Shown here: in pieces, positions 49,064 through 61,847 of the stretch
Numbering within the stretch: position 1 is the first letter of the stretch
How the letters are laid out: each line of letters starts with the position of its first letter
Source of the DNA: Thamnaconus septentrionalis
Taxonomy: Eukaryota > Chordata > Actinopteri > Tetraodontiformes > Monacanthidae
DNA: 64,000 bases
Direction of reading: 5' to 3'
Assembly (NCBI GenBank): GCA_009823395.1
Contig: CM020511.1
Coordinates: 14,416,001 to 14,480,000, forward strand
Notes under the pieces: model-generated
The model's database searches: none
What the model saw: only the letters and a program-made list of their open reading frames with translations
Told to the model about the DNA's origin: nothing
Made by a program: the position numbers and the translations under genes

Positions 49064-49291
49064 ACGCGTGCGCACGAGTGCGTGGGCGCCCTTCCTACTG
49101 CAAGGCTCCACGAAAGTGAGGGCAGCAGCAAATTAACCATAATTGCAGATAAGGGCCAATAAGAGAAGGAAATGTATGGAATCAAGAAAATGGAATAATT
49201 CCTTTGTGTGGCAACAATTTCCAGTCGGTTCCCCGGCGACCGGGCTCAAATCCTCTCCCGCTGTGCCCTCCCGAAGAAAAAAAAATACTCG

Positions 49292-49295
<4 letters not shown>

Positions 49296-49349
<54 letters not shown>
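49296..49349. repeat. (GA)n microsatellite
   Basis: A GA run of about 54 bases. Confidence 0.95.
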
Positions 49350-49350
<1 letters not shown>

Positions 49351-49352
<2 letters not shown>

Positions 49353-52300
49353 TGACATAAGGCTCAGCTGCGTCTTTGCGAGCGCGGTGGCGGCGGCAGG
49401 GCGACATTTTGCGGCGGTGCGACGGAGAAGCGAGGCGGCAGATGACGGATTCGCCTCCAGATGGTGATCATCACAAATTAAAAACCCACCAACAGCAGGA
49501 AATAAAGGTGGCGTTGTTCCACTTTTATGCCTTTTAATTCCTTCCTGGATCGCCTCTCCAGCCGCTACCGCCGCTCGCGGGAAAAACCTTGTAAAAGACG
49601 CCGACGCCCTCCAACGATGGATAAGCTATTGCTTCCAATAAAAAAAAGGAAAAAAAAAAACAGGGAGCTCGGCCTGACCTCCGTGCGCGTGCACTGTTGT
49701 GATGTGTGTCCGTAATGACCAGCGGCGCGACGAGGAGCTGCACAAGCGCGCACAAGCGGTGAGAGATGGCGGGCGAGCAAGCAAGCGAGCGGGAGAGCAG
49801 AGAGTGAGAACTCCTTTATTGCTCAATGCTAAATTAATTGCACCAATTATTCACGGGGAGAGTTGTCTGGTGGCGGCCTTCGGGAGGGAGGGGGTGAGGG
49901 GGGGGGAGGCGAGGCCCTGACCGCTCTCCCTCATTTTTAATTGGCTGTCCTGTTGAATAATTGATTGGAGCAAATGTGAAATGGATGGGAAGGTCCAAGT
50001 GTCTTTCATCACGGTGGCCGCGGCCACTCTGACAGGCGGCCACAAACAAACTGCTGCTGCTGCTGCTGCTGCAACGCCAGAAACTAACGGCGGAATTCAA
50101 CCCAGGAAATGCGGCGGAGTCGTAAAAAAGCGAAATAGCTAAATAAGCTCCCCCGTGCAGGAAACCGTCTTTTCACAGTCCAACAAGGTGGCAGAGTGGG
50201 GGAAACAACAGCGAGGATGCTTTGTTAATCAGCTTGTGTAACAACGTAAAGCAAAAAAAAAAAAAAAGACCAATCGCGATAAAAATGCGGCAGCTACGCT
50301 AACATTAGCGCAAAACAGATGAAACAATCAGTTTTTTTTCCCTTACAATTCACCCTGTTAGACATCGTCAACAAATCGAGTGATAGCGCCGATACATTTC
50401 ATAGTACATTAATGTATTTTTTCAATAATTTGACACAGCCTTGACTCTGTTTGCACGGAAGCGAGCCAGGAGTTGCCTCTCGGACACGGAGTCGCATACA
50501 GAAACCCACACAATCCCCTCGGTAATCAAAGGCTATTAACTCCCGGCGCTTTCCCCGACAAAACAGATGTAAGATTCATGAGCCCCCCCACCCCCACCAC
50601 CACCGCTACCGCCGCCTGTGACTGTTGTCTTTGCCACGGGCTAGTAAAGAAACAATTAGTGCAGAGCTGGCCTCACTGTCCGCCACAATCAATAGTCCCC
50701 GATGGTCTCCTAAGCCTATTGACCGCGGCCTGCTCCTCTTCCCCCATGACCCCTCCAGCTGTGGCGACGGTGAGCGGGCTAAACAAGGCCTGATCCCTGC
50801 AAACATGCTCCTGAACGCCGCCCCTCTCAGGTCGGTGTTAGTGTGCAAAGTGCGTAGCGACGGGGTTAGCATGTGGTCACAAGCAGCTTAACTCAACTCA
50901 AGACCCTTGTCCTAACAGCTTACGGATGGGCTATGTACACGAGAAACATACTACGGATCCATTCATTGCAAGATATTTAATTGAATGACTCTGAGTGGCA
51001 ATAGGAACATTGAACATCTTCTTGTTTTTTTAAAATTAAAAAAATGTTGCGCCGGTTGTCCCTCGTTACGCCGGGCTGTCTGCGAAAAAAGAAACGTGAC
51101 GGTGACAAGTTGGACGGCCGGGAAAAACCAGAAATACGGCGTAAAAAATTAAACACGTGTTAGTGATAATGGCGCAACAAACTCTCGAATTCTCATAAAA
51201 AAAACTGATAAAAATGGTGATAAAACTTTGGATCGCCACGCCAGTAATTGTTGTAAAATTGTTTTCAAATAAACCCCAGTTTGGGTGGAAAACAGATGCT
51301 AGCGCTGTGTGCGTGCGTGTGTGTGTGTGTGTGTGCGCGCACGCGTGCACGAGTCTGGCTGATGCACGCATGCACACCATCTTGTACCAATCATCTCACT
51401 TAACAGCAGCCTTAGTGGCACCGAGGCAATCTGCTGATGTTACAGTAATTGTCTTGAGTTGGGGGGGAGCGAGGAGGGGACTGGTACTGGGGGGGGTTTA
51501 TGTCCTGACAGAACCCCTCCCGTCCCTCCTCACACTGTAGGAACATCTGGAGCGGCCCGACTTGCTGCTCGCCTCCTCCTCCTCCTCCTCCTGCCTGTCC
51601 GAACGAGGAAGTCGACGGAGGGACAGGCAGGGAGGGAGGGAGAGGTCGGGCGGTTGGGAGCCGAGCAGCTGTAAAGGCTGAGGTGGCGGGCGGCCGCCAA
51701 ACAGGTGTCACTCCCACTCACCCGCTGACGGGCCGCCGGCGAGGACCCGGCCTCACCGCCCGAGGGCTGAGCGGATCGGACGACGAGACCCTGACGCCCA
51801 CCTTCCCTCCTCCTGCTCAGATGGCACCGGGGTGGGATGGCGGGGAGGCCGTGGCTCAATCCAGCTGCCTGGCTCAGAGTGACACCGAGGCGCTCGCGCA
51901 ACATGTTGCTCATTAGCGCAACGCAAACGCCTGCACATATTCATGAGCGCGAGTCGGCGAAAGGTTTTTATTTTCCGAGTTGGTACAGAAAGACCTTTGC
52001 TCCGCACAAGCACTCACAGGGCTTCTGTTGCATCTGTAACGGTTTGTTTGAGTAAAAAAAAGACAGAATATGGACGGGTTTTTTTTTTAATTTACCCCCC
52101 TTATATGGAAACAGTCACAAGCTGTGCTTAAACTACCCCTAGAATTGCGTAAAACCTAAATATTGCAATATAAAACTGGTAATGGAAACACCTAAACTTG
52201 GAAAAAGCTCTCAAATATCGGCAAAAAGTTTTCCCGCTCTCAATCACATCATATACTACATACAATGTATGTCAACATACTGGCACTACTATTATCATGT

Positions 52301-54360
52301 TGTTTACCTCACATTCTAAACGTCTGAGCAGAAATCATGACCCAGCATCAGACCAGTTTTCCAACTGGTCTCAACTGGTTTGCCTCAGTTTGCTGTTCTT
52401 AAACAGCAGTGACACCCAGTGTGATCTTCTGCTGCTACTTTGCTGTCCTGAATACCATTGCTGTGACCCATGGTTATTGAGCCACTGCTGTATTTACATC
52501 ATTTCCAGCCAGTCTGGCCGTCCTGACCTCTGACCTCTTGCATCAGAGAGGCAGTCCAGCCCGCTGAAGTGCTCGCAGGCTGTTAATTTCTTCTCTATTT
52601 CGGACCATTCTCTGTAAAGAAGAGAGATGCTTGTGCCAGTGTGAAAACCCCAGCGGATCGGTACTTTGTGAGACACTCGGTTCAGCCCGTCCGGCGGCGA
52701 CAGCCACGCCACGTTCAAAGCCACTTAAACCTCCCTTTCTTCCCCCGTCTCCGAAGCTCGCTTTGAACCTCGGCGGGCCGTCTTTAGCGTGTCCACACGC
52801 CCAAATGTATTAATGCACTCAGCTGCTGCCGTTCCATTGGCCGATTAGATAGCTGCGTTGGTGTGTGGCTGAACAGGTGCACAAAGAAAGAAAAGTCATC
52901 AATCAGAATCAGACTCATTTACGCAAGAAACGGCGGCAGCGCGAGCGCTTTGGCCCCGTCGGAGATGATCGGGATCACGCGTGCGCAAGTCAAAATGGGG
53001 ATGAGAAAAGGCGGCGAGACAGAAATGGGTAAGTCCCGTTCGCTGATGGAGGACCAGGATGGTCAAAACCTCTTGGATTGGCAAGCAGAGGGGTCTTTGG
53101 GGTCAAAGTGCAGTTGCAATGCTGTTTACTCAGCTTACAGTCAAACATTGTAATTGGACAAAGTCAATAAAAATCAATCCGTCCACACTTATTGGCCTCA
53201 AACTCTCACCGTAGGGCAGGACGGTATGGATGGAGGGGTGAAGGGAGGTGCAGGTGTGAATGTACCCCCCCCCCCCCACCCCACCAAAACCCTCCCACTT
53301 CCTCCCCTCCTTCCCACACACCTCTTTGCCCCACCCACCCCCAGCGCTGCCGCGGTGAGGAGGGCAGTAATTACTCTGGTGTCAGCGTCGCCGGGTGCGA
53401 CTCCTCCCCCGGCAAGGGGCGGCGGGCATCCATAACCCATCGTCCTGCCACGGGGTAAACGCCGGGCCATCCATCACGCGCCCACTTGACAAATACCTTC
53501 CATAATAGAAGTTTATTTTTATGGGAGGCTGAATCAAGGACTTTCCCATGCATACAAAAACGTGTCAGAATTATTTATGGCCTGTGCTGAGACGCACAAT
53601 ATGTCATATCAAAGTCCCATCCCGCTCGCTCGCTCGCTCGCTCACCCGCCCGCTCGCTCGGCGCCGCTGCCTCCAGCCGCCGGCGCTTGGCCTGTCGATA
53701 TCTCTGCTTGCTATCAATAATGTGGAACACCGCCACGATAAGCCGCTGGATTCGGAGGTCACACTGGAGGAAGGCGCTGCCGCGAGAGAGCCGGCCGGCC
53801 GGCACGCATTAACCAAGAACGGACAGACGACGGACGGACGCGGGGAATTGGGACGAATTAGGCTTTCAGACGCACGTTTGTAACTGAAGCAGCATTTTTT
53901 TTTTTTTGTGAGCACAATAAAACGAAGACTCGCTCGTGAATTCAGACAGACGTGTAAAAAAATCGCAGAGCAGGGAACATCGTCGGTACCATAGCCCAGT
54001 GGCGCAGCCAGATGTGTTTGCCAGTGGTGGCCACAGGGTGAGATCATGACTCACACTGGAGCGGCAATAAAGTAGAAACCTGAAATCACTGCGTGTGTTT
54101 TTATGATTTTAACTGTGACTGTGTTTTTTTGTCTTTATCAAATGTTTTCAGTGAGACCCTACAGCAGTCGGCCCACCACCATACGAAAGAATGAGAGGAC
54201 AGCAAATATTCACCAATGTTAATATTCATAAAAATACTACTATATCATCTTGTTCCTACTGTCCTAGGGTGAGAGTTAGGGTGACATCACATTTCTATCT
54301 ATGAGGGTCTTGTTCCCACCAAGAACAAAACCCAGGCCAATCACCAAGTCAAAAACATTA
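49351..54360. other. Noncoding DNA
   Basis: Contains a (CTG)n run at 50056-50072, a CCT run near 51566-51592, C-tracts at 53264-53283 and (CGCT)n at 53626-53660. Short unique blocks (49640-49720, 53690-53760) might be regulatory but are not distinctive. No exon was seen. Confidence 0.5.
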
Positions 54361-54517
54361 ATTAATTCATTCATTCATTCATTCATTCATTCATTCATCA
54401 TCTTCTATACCCGCTTATTCCTATTCAGGGTCACGGGGGTCAGCTGGAGCCTATCCCAGCTGTCTTAGGGCGAAGGCAGGGTACACCCTGGACAAGTCGC
54501 CAGTTCATCGCAGGGCC
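54361..54517 (-). mobile_element. SINE-like repeat, 3' end fragment
   Basis: Read on the minus strand it contains CTGGCGACTTGTCCAGGGTG, then CAGCTGGGATAGGCTCCAGC, and a terminal (GAAT)n tail seen on the plus strand as (ATTC)n at 54363-54399. It is the 3' portion of the same family as the copy at 30787-31165. The 5' tRNA-like part is absent. Confidence 0.75.
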
Positions 54518-55170
54518 AGTCAAAAACACATTATACATATTAAACACACACATATATCAATACATATTAAAAAGATACAGTACATCAGTAAACAAAGATA
54601 TGACTTGAGATGTTTTAGTGTGGAGGTGTAAGGCCTTTTTGTCAAACTACCCCCCAGTCGTGTGTGTGTGCTGGTTGGGGGGTTGGGGGGGGCGTCACCA
54701 CTGGCCACCACGTAGCTCCGCCCCCACCTGAGCCCATATTCCCACATGTAGTTTTCCTGGAGGAAAATAAGAAGAGAAATCTCGACACAAATCAAGAGTT
54801 TTTTGCTTTTACATCTTATGTGTCTTTCCCCTCAGTTTCTTTGCCTCCCCGCAGGAATAAAACAATTACAGAAAACAAAGACGTTCACGGCGCTGAACCT
54901 GACCCCGGCGCGCGGCTGCCGACGCCGAACCTCGCCGTCTGCCAATCAAAATCCCCGCCAAGGTCGCACGGAGACAAAACGGTTCAGAGCCCCAGCCCGT
55001 CCCCTCGGCTACATTTTTTTCTTCTTTTTTTTTCCGTGACGGGGGCGTGCGCAACGTGTCCGCGCGCCTCGGAATAATCTCCTCCGGGCTGCCGCGCGAG
55101 AAAAAGAAAAAGGAAACAAAAAAACACAACAACAACTTAAAGGAAATCCCCACAACGGGGCGAGCGAATC

Positions 55171-55360
55171 TGAGAGCTGTCAGTCAACGTGAGTGGCAGC
55201 CCCCTTTTGCCCAGAGAAACTGCAATAAATTGGGTTTCCTGATAAGGCCCCGGCATTGGCGCCACGACGCCTGACCAAAAAAAAAAAAAAAAACGGGGGG
55301 GAAAAATGAGGCGCTTTTCCGTAGGCCACTTGAGTGCTGTCAATCAACGTGACTGGCAGC
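55171..55360. repeat. 30-base motif duplicated at 160-base spacing
   Basis: 55171-55200 and 55331-55360 agree at 27 of 30 positions (differences at positions 5, 13 and 23). The shared core is GCTGTCARTCAACGTGASTG followed by GCAGC. Similarity continues more weakly on the right (a GCCCAGAGAAA versus GCCAGTGGAGAAA theme). The core contains TGTCA and TCAATCAA, of the sort bound by MEIS/PBX-type homeodomain proteins. It could be a locally duplicated regulatory element or part of an unrecognised repeat. Confidence 0.7.
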
Positions 55361-55434
55361 TTCACGTGTTGCCAGTGGAGAAAGCGATGGAGGAAGGAGG
55401 GGGAAATAGATTAACGTACAGAGGAAGGAGCAGT

Positions 55435-55436
<2 letters not shown>

Positions 55437-55483
<47 letters not shown>
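55437..55483. repeat. (GA)n microsatellite
   Basis: A GA run of about 47 bases, followed by a GGAGGGAGAGAGAG extension. Confidence 0.95.
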
Positions 55484-55488
<5 letters not shown>

Positions 55489-56208
55489 AGGGAGAGAGAG
55501 AGCATTAAGCATGGCTGGGAGAAAATGAATAAATATGATAAATATGATAATTGAAATGATGAGATTTTGGTACTTGGTATTGGATTCTGCTCGGCGCCCA
55601 AAGGGATTAGCCCCTCATTCACTGTCACTTTCAGCCTTTCTATCCTCTAAACACACACACACACACACCACACACACACAGTCACACAAACAGTGTGCCT
55701 CCACGCGTACATGCAAAAAAAAAAAGTACAGAAATTGACATCTACGCTTTTGACAACACAAATTCATATTATATTTTAATAGGTGGGTTCTGCTGCACGC
55801 GTGAAGCCCTGAAGCAGCAGGAGATGATAAACCTAAAAGCAGCCATCTAGCCAGGCCGGGCCGCCGAAGTAAAGGCGGAAAAAAAAAATGAAAAAAAAAT
55901 GAAAAAACAGCATGGGTAGCAGCAGGAGAACTTTGTCCTGTGAAGACAGAAGATGTATGGCTCAGGGGAGATAGTAGCAACAGTAAATGATTACCTTTTT
56001 ACAAACTGGGCCTTTGTAATAAAATGCGTAGGGGGGGGAGTATTATCAATTCAGCCGGCCGGTGAAGATAGCATTTCTGAAGCCACGGCGAGGCTGATCC
56101 CTATCTAGAGAGGAGCCCCAATCTGTATTCCTTGTTGCGAGGGCCCGGGAGGGAGAGGGGCCGTCTGAGCCGGGGCCTGCTTGTGCGCACGTTCGTGCAT
56201 GCAAGAGG

Positions 56209-56210
<2 letters not shown>

Positions 56211-56251
<41 letters not shown>

Positions 56252-56567
56252 GCACTGAGAGAGACATCCGTTAAGACCTCTTACGCCTGCAGGCCTGGCT
56301 GTGACAGAGCCGAGATCTATTTTCTTTACACCCACAAACTGGAAGACATGCAAGTATGTGTGTGTAGGTGTGCGTGAGTGTGAGTGTGTGTCTGTGTGTG
56401 TGTGTGTCTTTGTAAAAAAAAAAAAAAAAAAAGGAAAAAAAGACATCAATACACATGAAAATCTTTTATACGTACAAATACACTTAGTCCTTGGGGCAAA
56501 AAAAAAAAAAAACCTATACGACTGGAGATGAAGTTCTGTGTGAAACTGGATTTCTTTGTGTAGAGGC

Positions 56568-56604
<37 letters not shown>

Positions 56605-56928
56605 TGTGGTTTTGTACAGTATGTGTTGTGAGTGTGCCAAGATTCTCCGTTAGATGTCTGATTCTGGAGAGAGAGGGAGAGACGCTGACAGATGACACAC
56701 ACACACACACTCGCACAGGCGCGCGCACACAACACACACACACACACACTCGCTCCAACAACACACTTGTCTGATAGCAGTCAAACAAGAGCAGAAGCCA
56801 GTGCAGAGAGTAGAGACAACAGGCGGGCCGGCAAGCAGATAGAGAGACAGATAGCGTGGCGGAGTCAGCCGCTGGCCCACAGTCACATCACTCACTCACA
56901 AGACACACACACACACACACACACACAG
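56211..56928. repeat. Microsatellite cluster, TG and CA arrays
   Basis: TG at 56211-56250, interrupted TG at 56356-56408, TG at 56572-56600, CA at 56695-56750 and CA at 56903-56928 lie in about 720 bases, with two A-runs between. Open frames here are only Cys/Val or His/Thr repeats. Confidence 0.9.
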
Positions 56929-57306
56929 AAGCACGGCGCCAGGAGGAAGCGTGCCGATGTTCCGGGAAAGAAATGCGGGACGGGCGGAGACAGACACATC
57001 AGTAACACACAGCTTTATTGCGCACTGTTGAATTCTGGGATACGCACATGACGAGGTGACTGATGACGAGAAACCACAGCTGTCCATGTGTGCATGTGCA
57101 GACTTTTTTTTAGCTGCAAAGCCTAAAGCTAATAAGGGGATCTAAAAAGTGTGGGTATCACCAGAACTTACAGAACTTAATAATAATAAAAGATAATAAA
57201 TGTTTAAAATGAATGTTGTGTTGTTCCCAAGTGAGATCCGGTGACGTCACTGGAGTCACGATGGCGGAGTGGAAATGTTTTAAACTCATTAAAAAGGCAC
57301 AAATGT

Positions 57307-57310
<4 letters not shown>

Positions 57311-57367
<57 letters not shown>
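57311..57367. repeat. (CA)n microsatellite
   Basis: A CA run of about 57 bases. Confidence 0.95.
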
Positions 57368-57369
<2 letters not shown>

Positions 57370-59319
57370 TTAACCAGCAATTTAAAAGTTTATTTGTGGG
57401 ATTTTGTTCAAAGAGTTTGTGAAGTTGGAAGCAAAGTAAACACTTAACACCCTCCTTTAAAACATACAAAGATGTAAAAAAATAAAATAAAAATACCTTC
57501 ATGCTACACATGAGAGAACAGCACATTTTCACCTTGTGCAACCATAAAGCTGAAAAGTCTTAGCATTTATAAAACAACCTTAAACTTAACTCCAGTCATT
57601 TCAGGTCTTTGTTCATTTTTGATGTCATGCACTTTAATGGGAGCTTTCCTGTTGAAGTGAAACAGACTCGAACACCTCGAGTCTGGTCAGCTGACCCATG
57701 CATACGCTACATTTTAAAGTGTCCTGTGTCCCGAGTGTTCATTTTGACAATCCCTCCTCTAGAAATACAGAGTTCTCCCCTCCACCCCCACCCCCATTCT
57801 CTTTATTTTCTAGTCTTCTTTTTTTAATATAACAGGTGTCAGAAGAGATTTCATGGCCGGCGTGCATGTGTGAATTGGCCACACCCCTTCTGAGCACTAA
57901 TTTAGCCTTTTAGGTTTAATCTCCCCGTGAGTGGCTTTGCTCACCCTTTAATTAGGCTATGGGGAGTCGACACCAACACCAAACACACGCTCAAGACTGG
58001 GAGACACGCACCAGGATTTCTTCCTATACACTGCCGACGCACACATCCATTCATGTGGACACACACACACGCACACGGTCCTCATCAGCCCTCTGTGGGC
58101 CTCTTTCACACTCGGGCTCCCCTCGGCGGCACCAGCCACCAAGGCAGGACAGAGTGGAGAGAAGGGCGGACGGAGAAAGGGAGGGAGGAAAGAAAGAGAT
58201 ATTTTGCTCTCTGAGGAGGGAGGGAAGCGCCGGCGGTGAAGGCGTTCTCCTCTGAACTTTCTTCTTTCTGCCCCTCCCGCCGTTTCAAATCCGTTTGTCA
58301 AGTCAAGGCTGCATTAAGCCACATCAGATTTGGGTGCAGATCCGGATCCAGATGACACGGTGGAACGGATTTTCTGAAGTCTCTTCGAAAGTTTGAGAAC
58401 TTAACCGGCCATACTGTACGTACACACGTGTTCTGTTTCGAGGGGAATCTTGGCACATATCCGGAAATACTCAAGTATTGCGGTTGCAAATTAAGAGGGC
58501 AGATGTGTATTTGCTCAAAAGTCTGTTTTGTTTCGCTTTTTTTCTCCTCATGACCAGGTTCAAGGTTAAGACCTCATTTATGTTTCTTTGGTTTTTCTCA
58601 GGTTTTTCTGAGTTTATCAAATTGCCATAAACAAACATTTTCAAAAAAACAAAAAAAAAAACAGGTTGAAGATTTTTTTTTTTTTCCCTGATAGTTTTTC
58701 CTAAATTGGCTTGTTGCTTTTGTTTGATGTCATTTTTTATGTGCAGACCAGATAGAGGAGGCAACACTAGCGAGAACTCCACTGGCAGGGCTATTAAAAT
58801 ACATTTGGGCAAATAATTTACTCTGCCCCACTGCACTGAAGACAAGAGGCATCACACTGACTTGGATGAACTTGTACAGCAGTGTAATATTCAAAAGTAA
58901 CTTCAATGGGCTTTTTGCTTTTGCTTTTTGCCGGCGCAAAGATATTATTTTAAAAACAAGTTTGCTGTGCAGAGGTTTTTCTTCGGGGCAGCCGGGTCAT
59001 CGCGGAAGAATTAGTATGAAAAATTTGGTCGAAGACTGGTTTAGAGAAAAAAAAAGTTCTTGTTTCTTAAAAGTTGAAACAAAACACTTTTATTTTTGGT
59101 AAAAAATGATGTTGAAAAGTTTCACACAGAGGCACAGAAGCAGCGCCCCCTCTGCTCTATGTACAAGCCTGTTTCTCACCTCTCCACCTGAGCAAGTGCT
59201 CCTTTAACAACAAAACCCCTTTCTTCCACTTTCCCCCCAGATTTTTAATTTCTTTTTTCTTTCTAAAACCGCAGATTTTCCAAAACAAAACAGTGCACCG
59301 CGGAGGGAAATACAATAAC
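57368..59319. other. Noncoding DNA
   Basis: Contains a 9-bp hairpin (CAGACTCGA/TCGAGTCTG near 57663), A- and T-runs (58645-58685) and no recognised gene or transposon. Confidence 0.5.
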
Positions 59320-59600
59320 AGTCGCGGTGATAGTGGCTTGTTATGTTGGCAATAAGAGGCCACTTAATTGGGGTCTGATAGTGTAATAGGCAGTCCCTCT
59401 GATTACCAACTCTGCACATTGGCTTAAATTAGCCCACTGATGAGCAGCCAGGGGATTCAATTATGCTAGGGGAGAAATAAGGGGCTCTAATAGGACACTG
59501 TATCAGGAAACATGGGACTGGGCTGGGCTTAAGCGCTGATAATTGGTTGTTTAGTTGGGAAAGTTGAGCCTGTTGGTAATTAGCAATGCTGAGACATTTG
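59320..59600. promoter_or_regulatory. Strong candidate conserved noncoding element
   Basis: About 280 bases of unique sequence with recurrent cores: GGCCACTTAATTGGGG, CTCTGATTACCAACTC, GGCTTAAATTAGCCCAC, GGATTCAATTATGC, GCTGATAATTGG and GGTAATTAGCAATGC. Six TAATT/AATTA cores in one repeat-free block is the highest density seen in the window. It has no coding potential. Confidence 0.42.
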
Positions 59601-60233
59601 TAGAGCCACCAAACAGACGACACGCGGGGGCCAAAGAGACAAAGGAGACGAGGGTCGTTGGAACAGTGAAAAAGGGCAAAGGTCGAGGGGAAGATCTCAG
59701 AGGCCCACGTGAGCTAATGAGTGCGTAGCGCAGCGAGAGAGAGGAAAAAAGAAACACATGCGGCTGTGTTGACACCGTGAAGATCGCGACCTACTCCTTT
59801 CTGCAATTTACGTTTTCATTTTTTCCCCCCACTTTGCTTAAAACTGTTTGTTTTTCTTTCTTTTAGCGGTTAGCTGCGCGTTTCGGGTGAGTCCAGCGTG
59901 CCTGAGCTGAGACAGAAAACGGGACTGAATTATGGATGAGCTTTCATAGGAGCAGGCGGCTTGTCTGGTCCGATGCTCAGTGTCCCAGACAGGAGGTGCA
60001 GCCCTGCCCGCCAGCATCTCCAGCAAGCATCACTCACGTTAGCTGTTTGTCCGTGACTATGTGTGTGCACTTCCATCACTGCACCCTGTGTGCACGGCGA
60101 ACGCATAGTCATCATGCACACACGCCGTTTCAAACACGGCTGCGTGGATTAAAACACAAAAGAAAAGATAAAAGCCATGCAGCTGGCAGGAGGTGATACA
60201 CGCTGATGTTTTTATTTTTTTTATGAAATGGTA

Positions 60234-60365
60234 GTTGGGTGACATGGTGGCACAGTGGTTAGTGCTGCTGCTGGCACAGCAGGAAGGTTGTGGGTTCGAT
60301 TTCGGGCCTGGGGCCTTTCTGTGTGGAGTGTGGAGTTTCTCTCCAGGTTCTCCGGCTTCTTCAAT
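60234..60365 (+). mobile_element. tRNA-related SINE-like repeat, 5' portion
   Basis: The sequence has a pol III A-box-like block, TGGCACAGTGG at 60248-60258, and a B-box-like block, GGTTCGATTTC at 60293-60303. It then runs into the GGCCTGGGGCCTTTCTGTGT segment typical of a very abundant fish repeat. It stops near 60365, where the Tc1-like fragment begins, so it is a truncated copy. Confidence 0.65.
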
Positions 60366-60379
60366 TGAATATTTTTTTT

Positions 60380-60502
60380 CTTTTGCTACATTAATCCACA
60401 TATCTTGGCCATATATTTGATGTCTTCAGTATGTATCTACAGTGCAGACAGTCGTAAAAATAAAGCAGAAACAGGTGTGTCCAAACTTTTGACTGGTCGT
60501 GT
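60380..60502. mobile_element. Tc1-like element, copy 3 (right end only)
   Basis: AGGTGTGTCCAAACTTTTGA followed by CTGGTCGTGT at 60473-60502 is the same right terminus as copies 1 and 2. The preceding bases (ACATATCTTGGCCATATATT, then TGATGTCTTC) match the subterminal part of copy 1. The left half is missing and is replaced by the tRNA-related repeat ending near 60365. Confidence 0.65.
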
Positions 60503-61449
60503 GAGCAAAACACAACTTTAGATACCAACACATCATAGTAGTGCCTTCACAATACCAAAGAGCGTGTGTAACTAAAATAAATGCTGCTCAATTATCCTGA
60601 TTGGAGCAAAAGCAGCCTCAATCTGTCAGTGACGCTGCACTTTCGCTCAATAGGCCTAAAACGTAGGTGAGGTGTATACAGGGACTGTGGCTTTAGAATT
60701 AGAGGAAGCCGACTCCCTTTAATCCTCCGCCCTGATTGAAAGGGACGCGTCAATCCGACCTCTGAATGGCCGCTGAACGGCTGAGAGGAGGCATTTAGAC
60801 GGGAGCAGGAAGAAAGATAGCGGAATAGAAGAAAGGCAGGGATGAAACAAAAGGCCGTTTGCTGGGACTGATGTGTGATAAATGCAGCCAGTTGGGGAGT
60901 TTTCACGCTCATTGGAGCGGGTCATTATTCAGGGATTGCCGCTTACCGCCGCCGCATCGGTTTACACGCAACCGTCGCGTCCCCCACCACCCCCCTGCCG
61001 GCCCCACCTTCCCCAAAACCACTAAGCCGTCCAACCCTTGTTGCACGTCCCCCAGGACACGCCGGCATTGAACAGCTGCTTCTCGGCTCTAATATTTCAA
61101 CCAAGACCACACGGGGAGAACGTGAATGCAAAGAAGTAGGCATTGAACGCACCAAAACAACAACAAAAAAATAGCGTGCGAGGGGACGGACTAGACTGTG
61201 CGATAATGAGAACGAGAAGAGCAGCAGGCCACTTTGGTTCTACGTCAGGACCTGATGAAGCTGAAAGCTGTTACTCCTGTGGGGAATTGACCAATTAACA
61301 CCAAACACGCTGCTTTGAAGCGACAATCAAGTTCATGCAAGCATGGACTTGTGATTGGCCAGGAAAAGTAGATCTGATGGAGTTAAGGTAACTACTAAGG
61401 CATGCAAAAAAAATAAAAATAAAAAGTGCTATGATGTCTCACTATCAAT

Positions 61450-61847
61450 CAGAGGTGGCAAAAGTTTTCACACTCTGTACTTAAGAAAAAGTATGAATAC
61501 TTGTGTAAAAAATGTTCTGGTAAATGTAAAAGTACTGATTCGACTCTTTTTACTCAGGTGAAAGTAACAAAGTACAGGTTCTGAAATGTATCTAAGTAAA
61601 AAGTAAAAAATATTTTTTGTCATTGATGAAACAACACATTTACTGATAATTCTGCAAAAACTAAAGAGTTTCTAATGTTTTGCTACTCTCAATACCATTG
61701 CTTTTTTTCTTTTTCAACTGTAACACAACCAATCAGTAGTCAGTAAAAGTAAGGTGTTGTCAGAATACTTAAGTATAGTATAGATACCTGACAAATCTAC
61801 TTAAGTACTGCAACAAAGAATTTGTACTTGGCTATTTCCCACGTCTG
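61450..61847. mobile_element. hAT-type (Tol2-like ends) non-autonomous element
   Basis: The left end CAGAGGTGG at 61450-61458 is mirrored imperfectly by CACGTCTG at 61840-61847. The interior is full of TACTTAAGTA and AAGTAAAAAGTA motifs, as in Tol2-like hAT elements of fish. It is about 398 bases with no transposase frame. The flanking octamers (CTATCAAT before, CTAATAAC after) agree at only five of eight positions, so any target duplication has decayed. Confidence 0.6.

Noticed and set aside
56105..56788. 227-codon frame on the minus strand
   Set aside because: Mostly His/Thr and Phe runs from CA arrays and A-runs; no protein signal.
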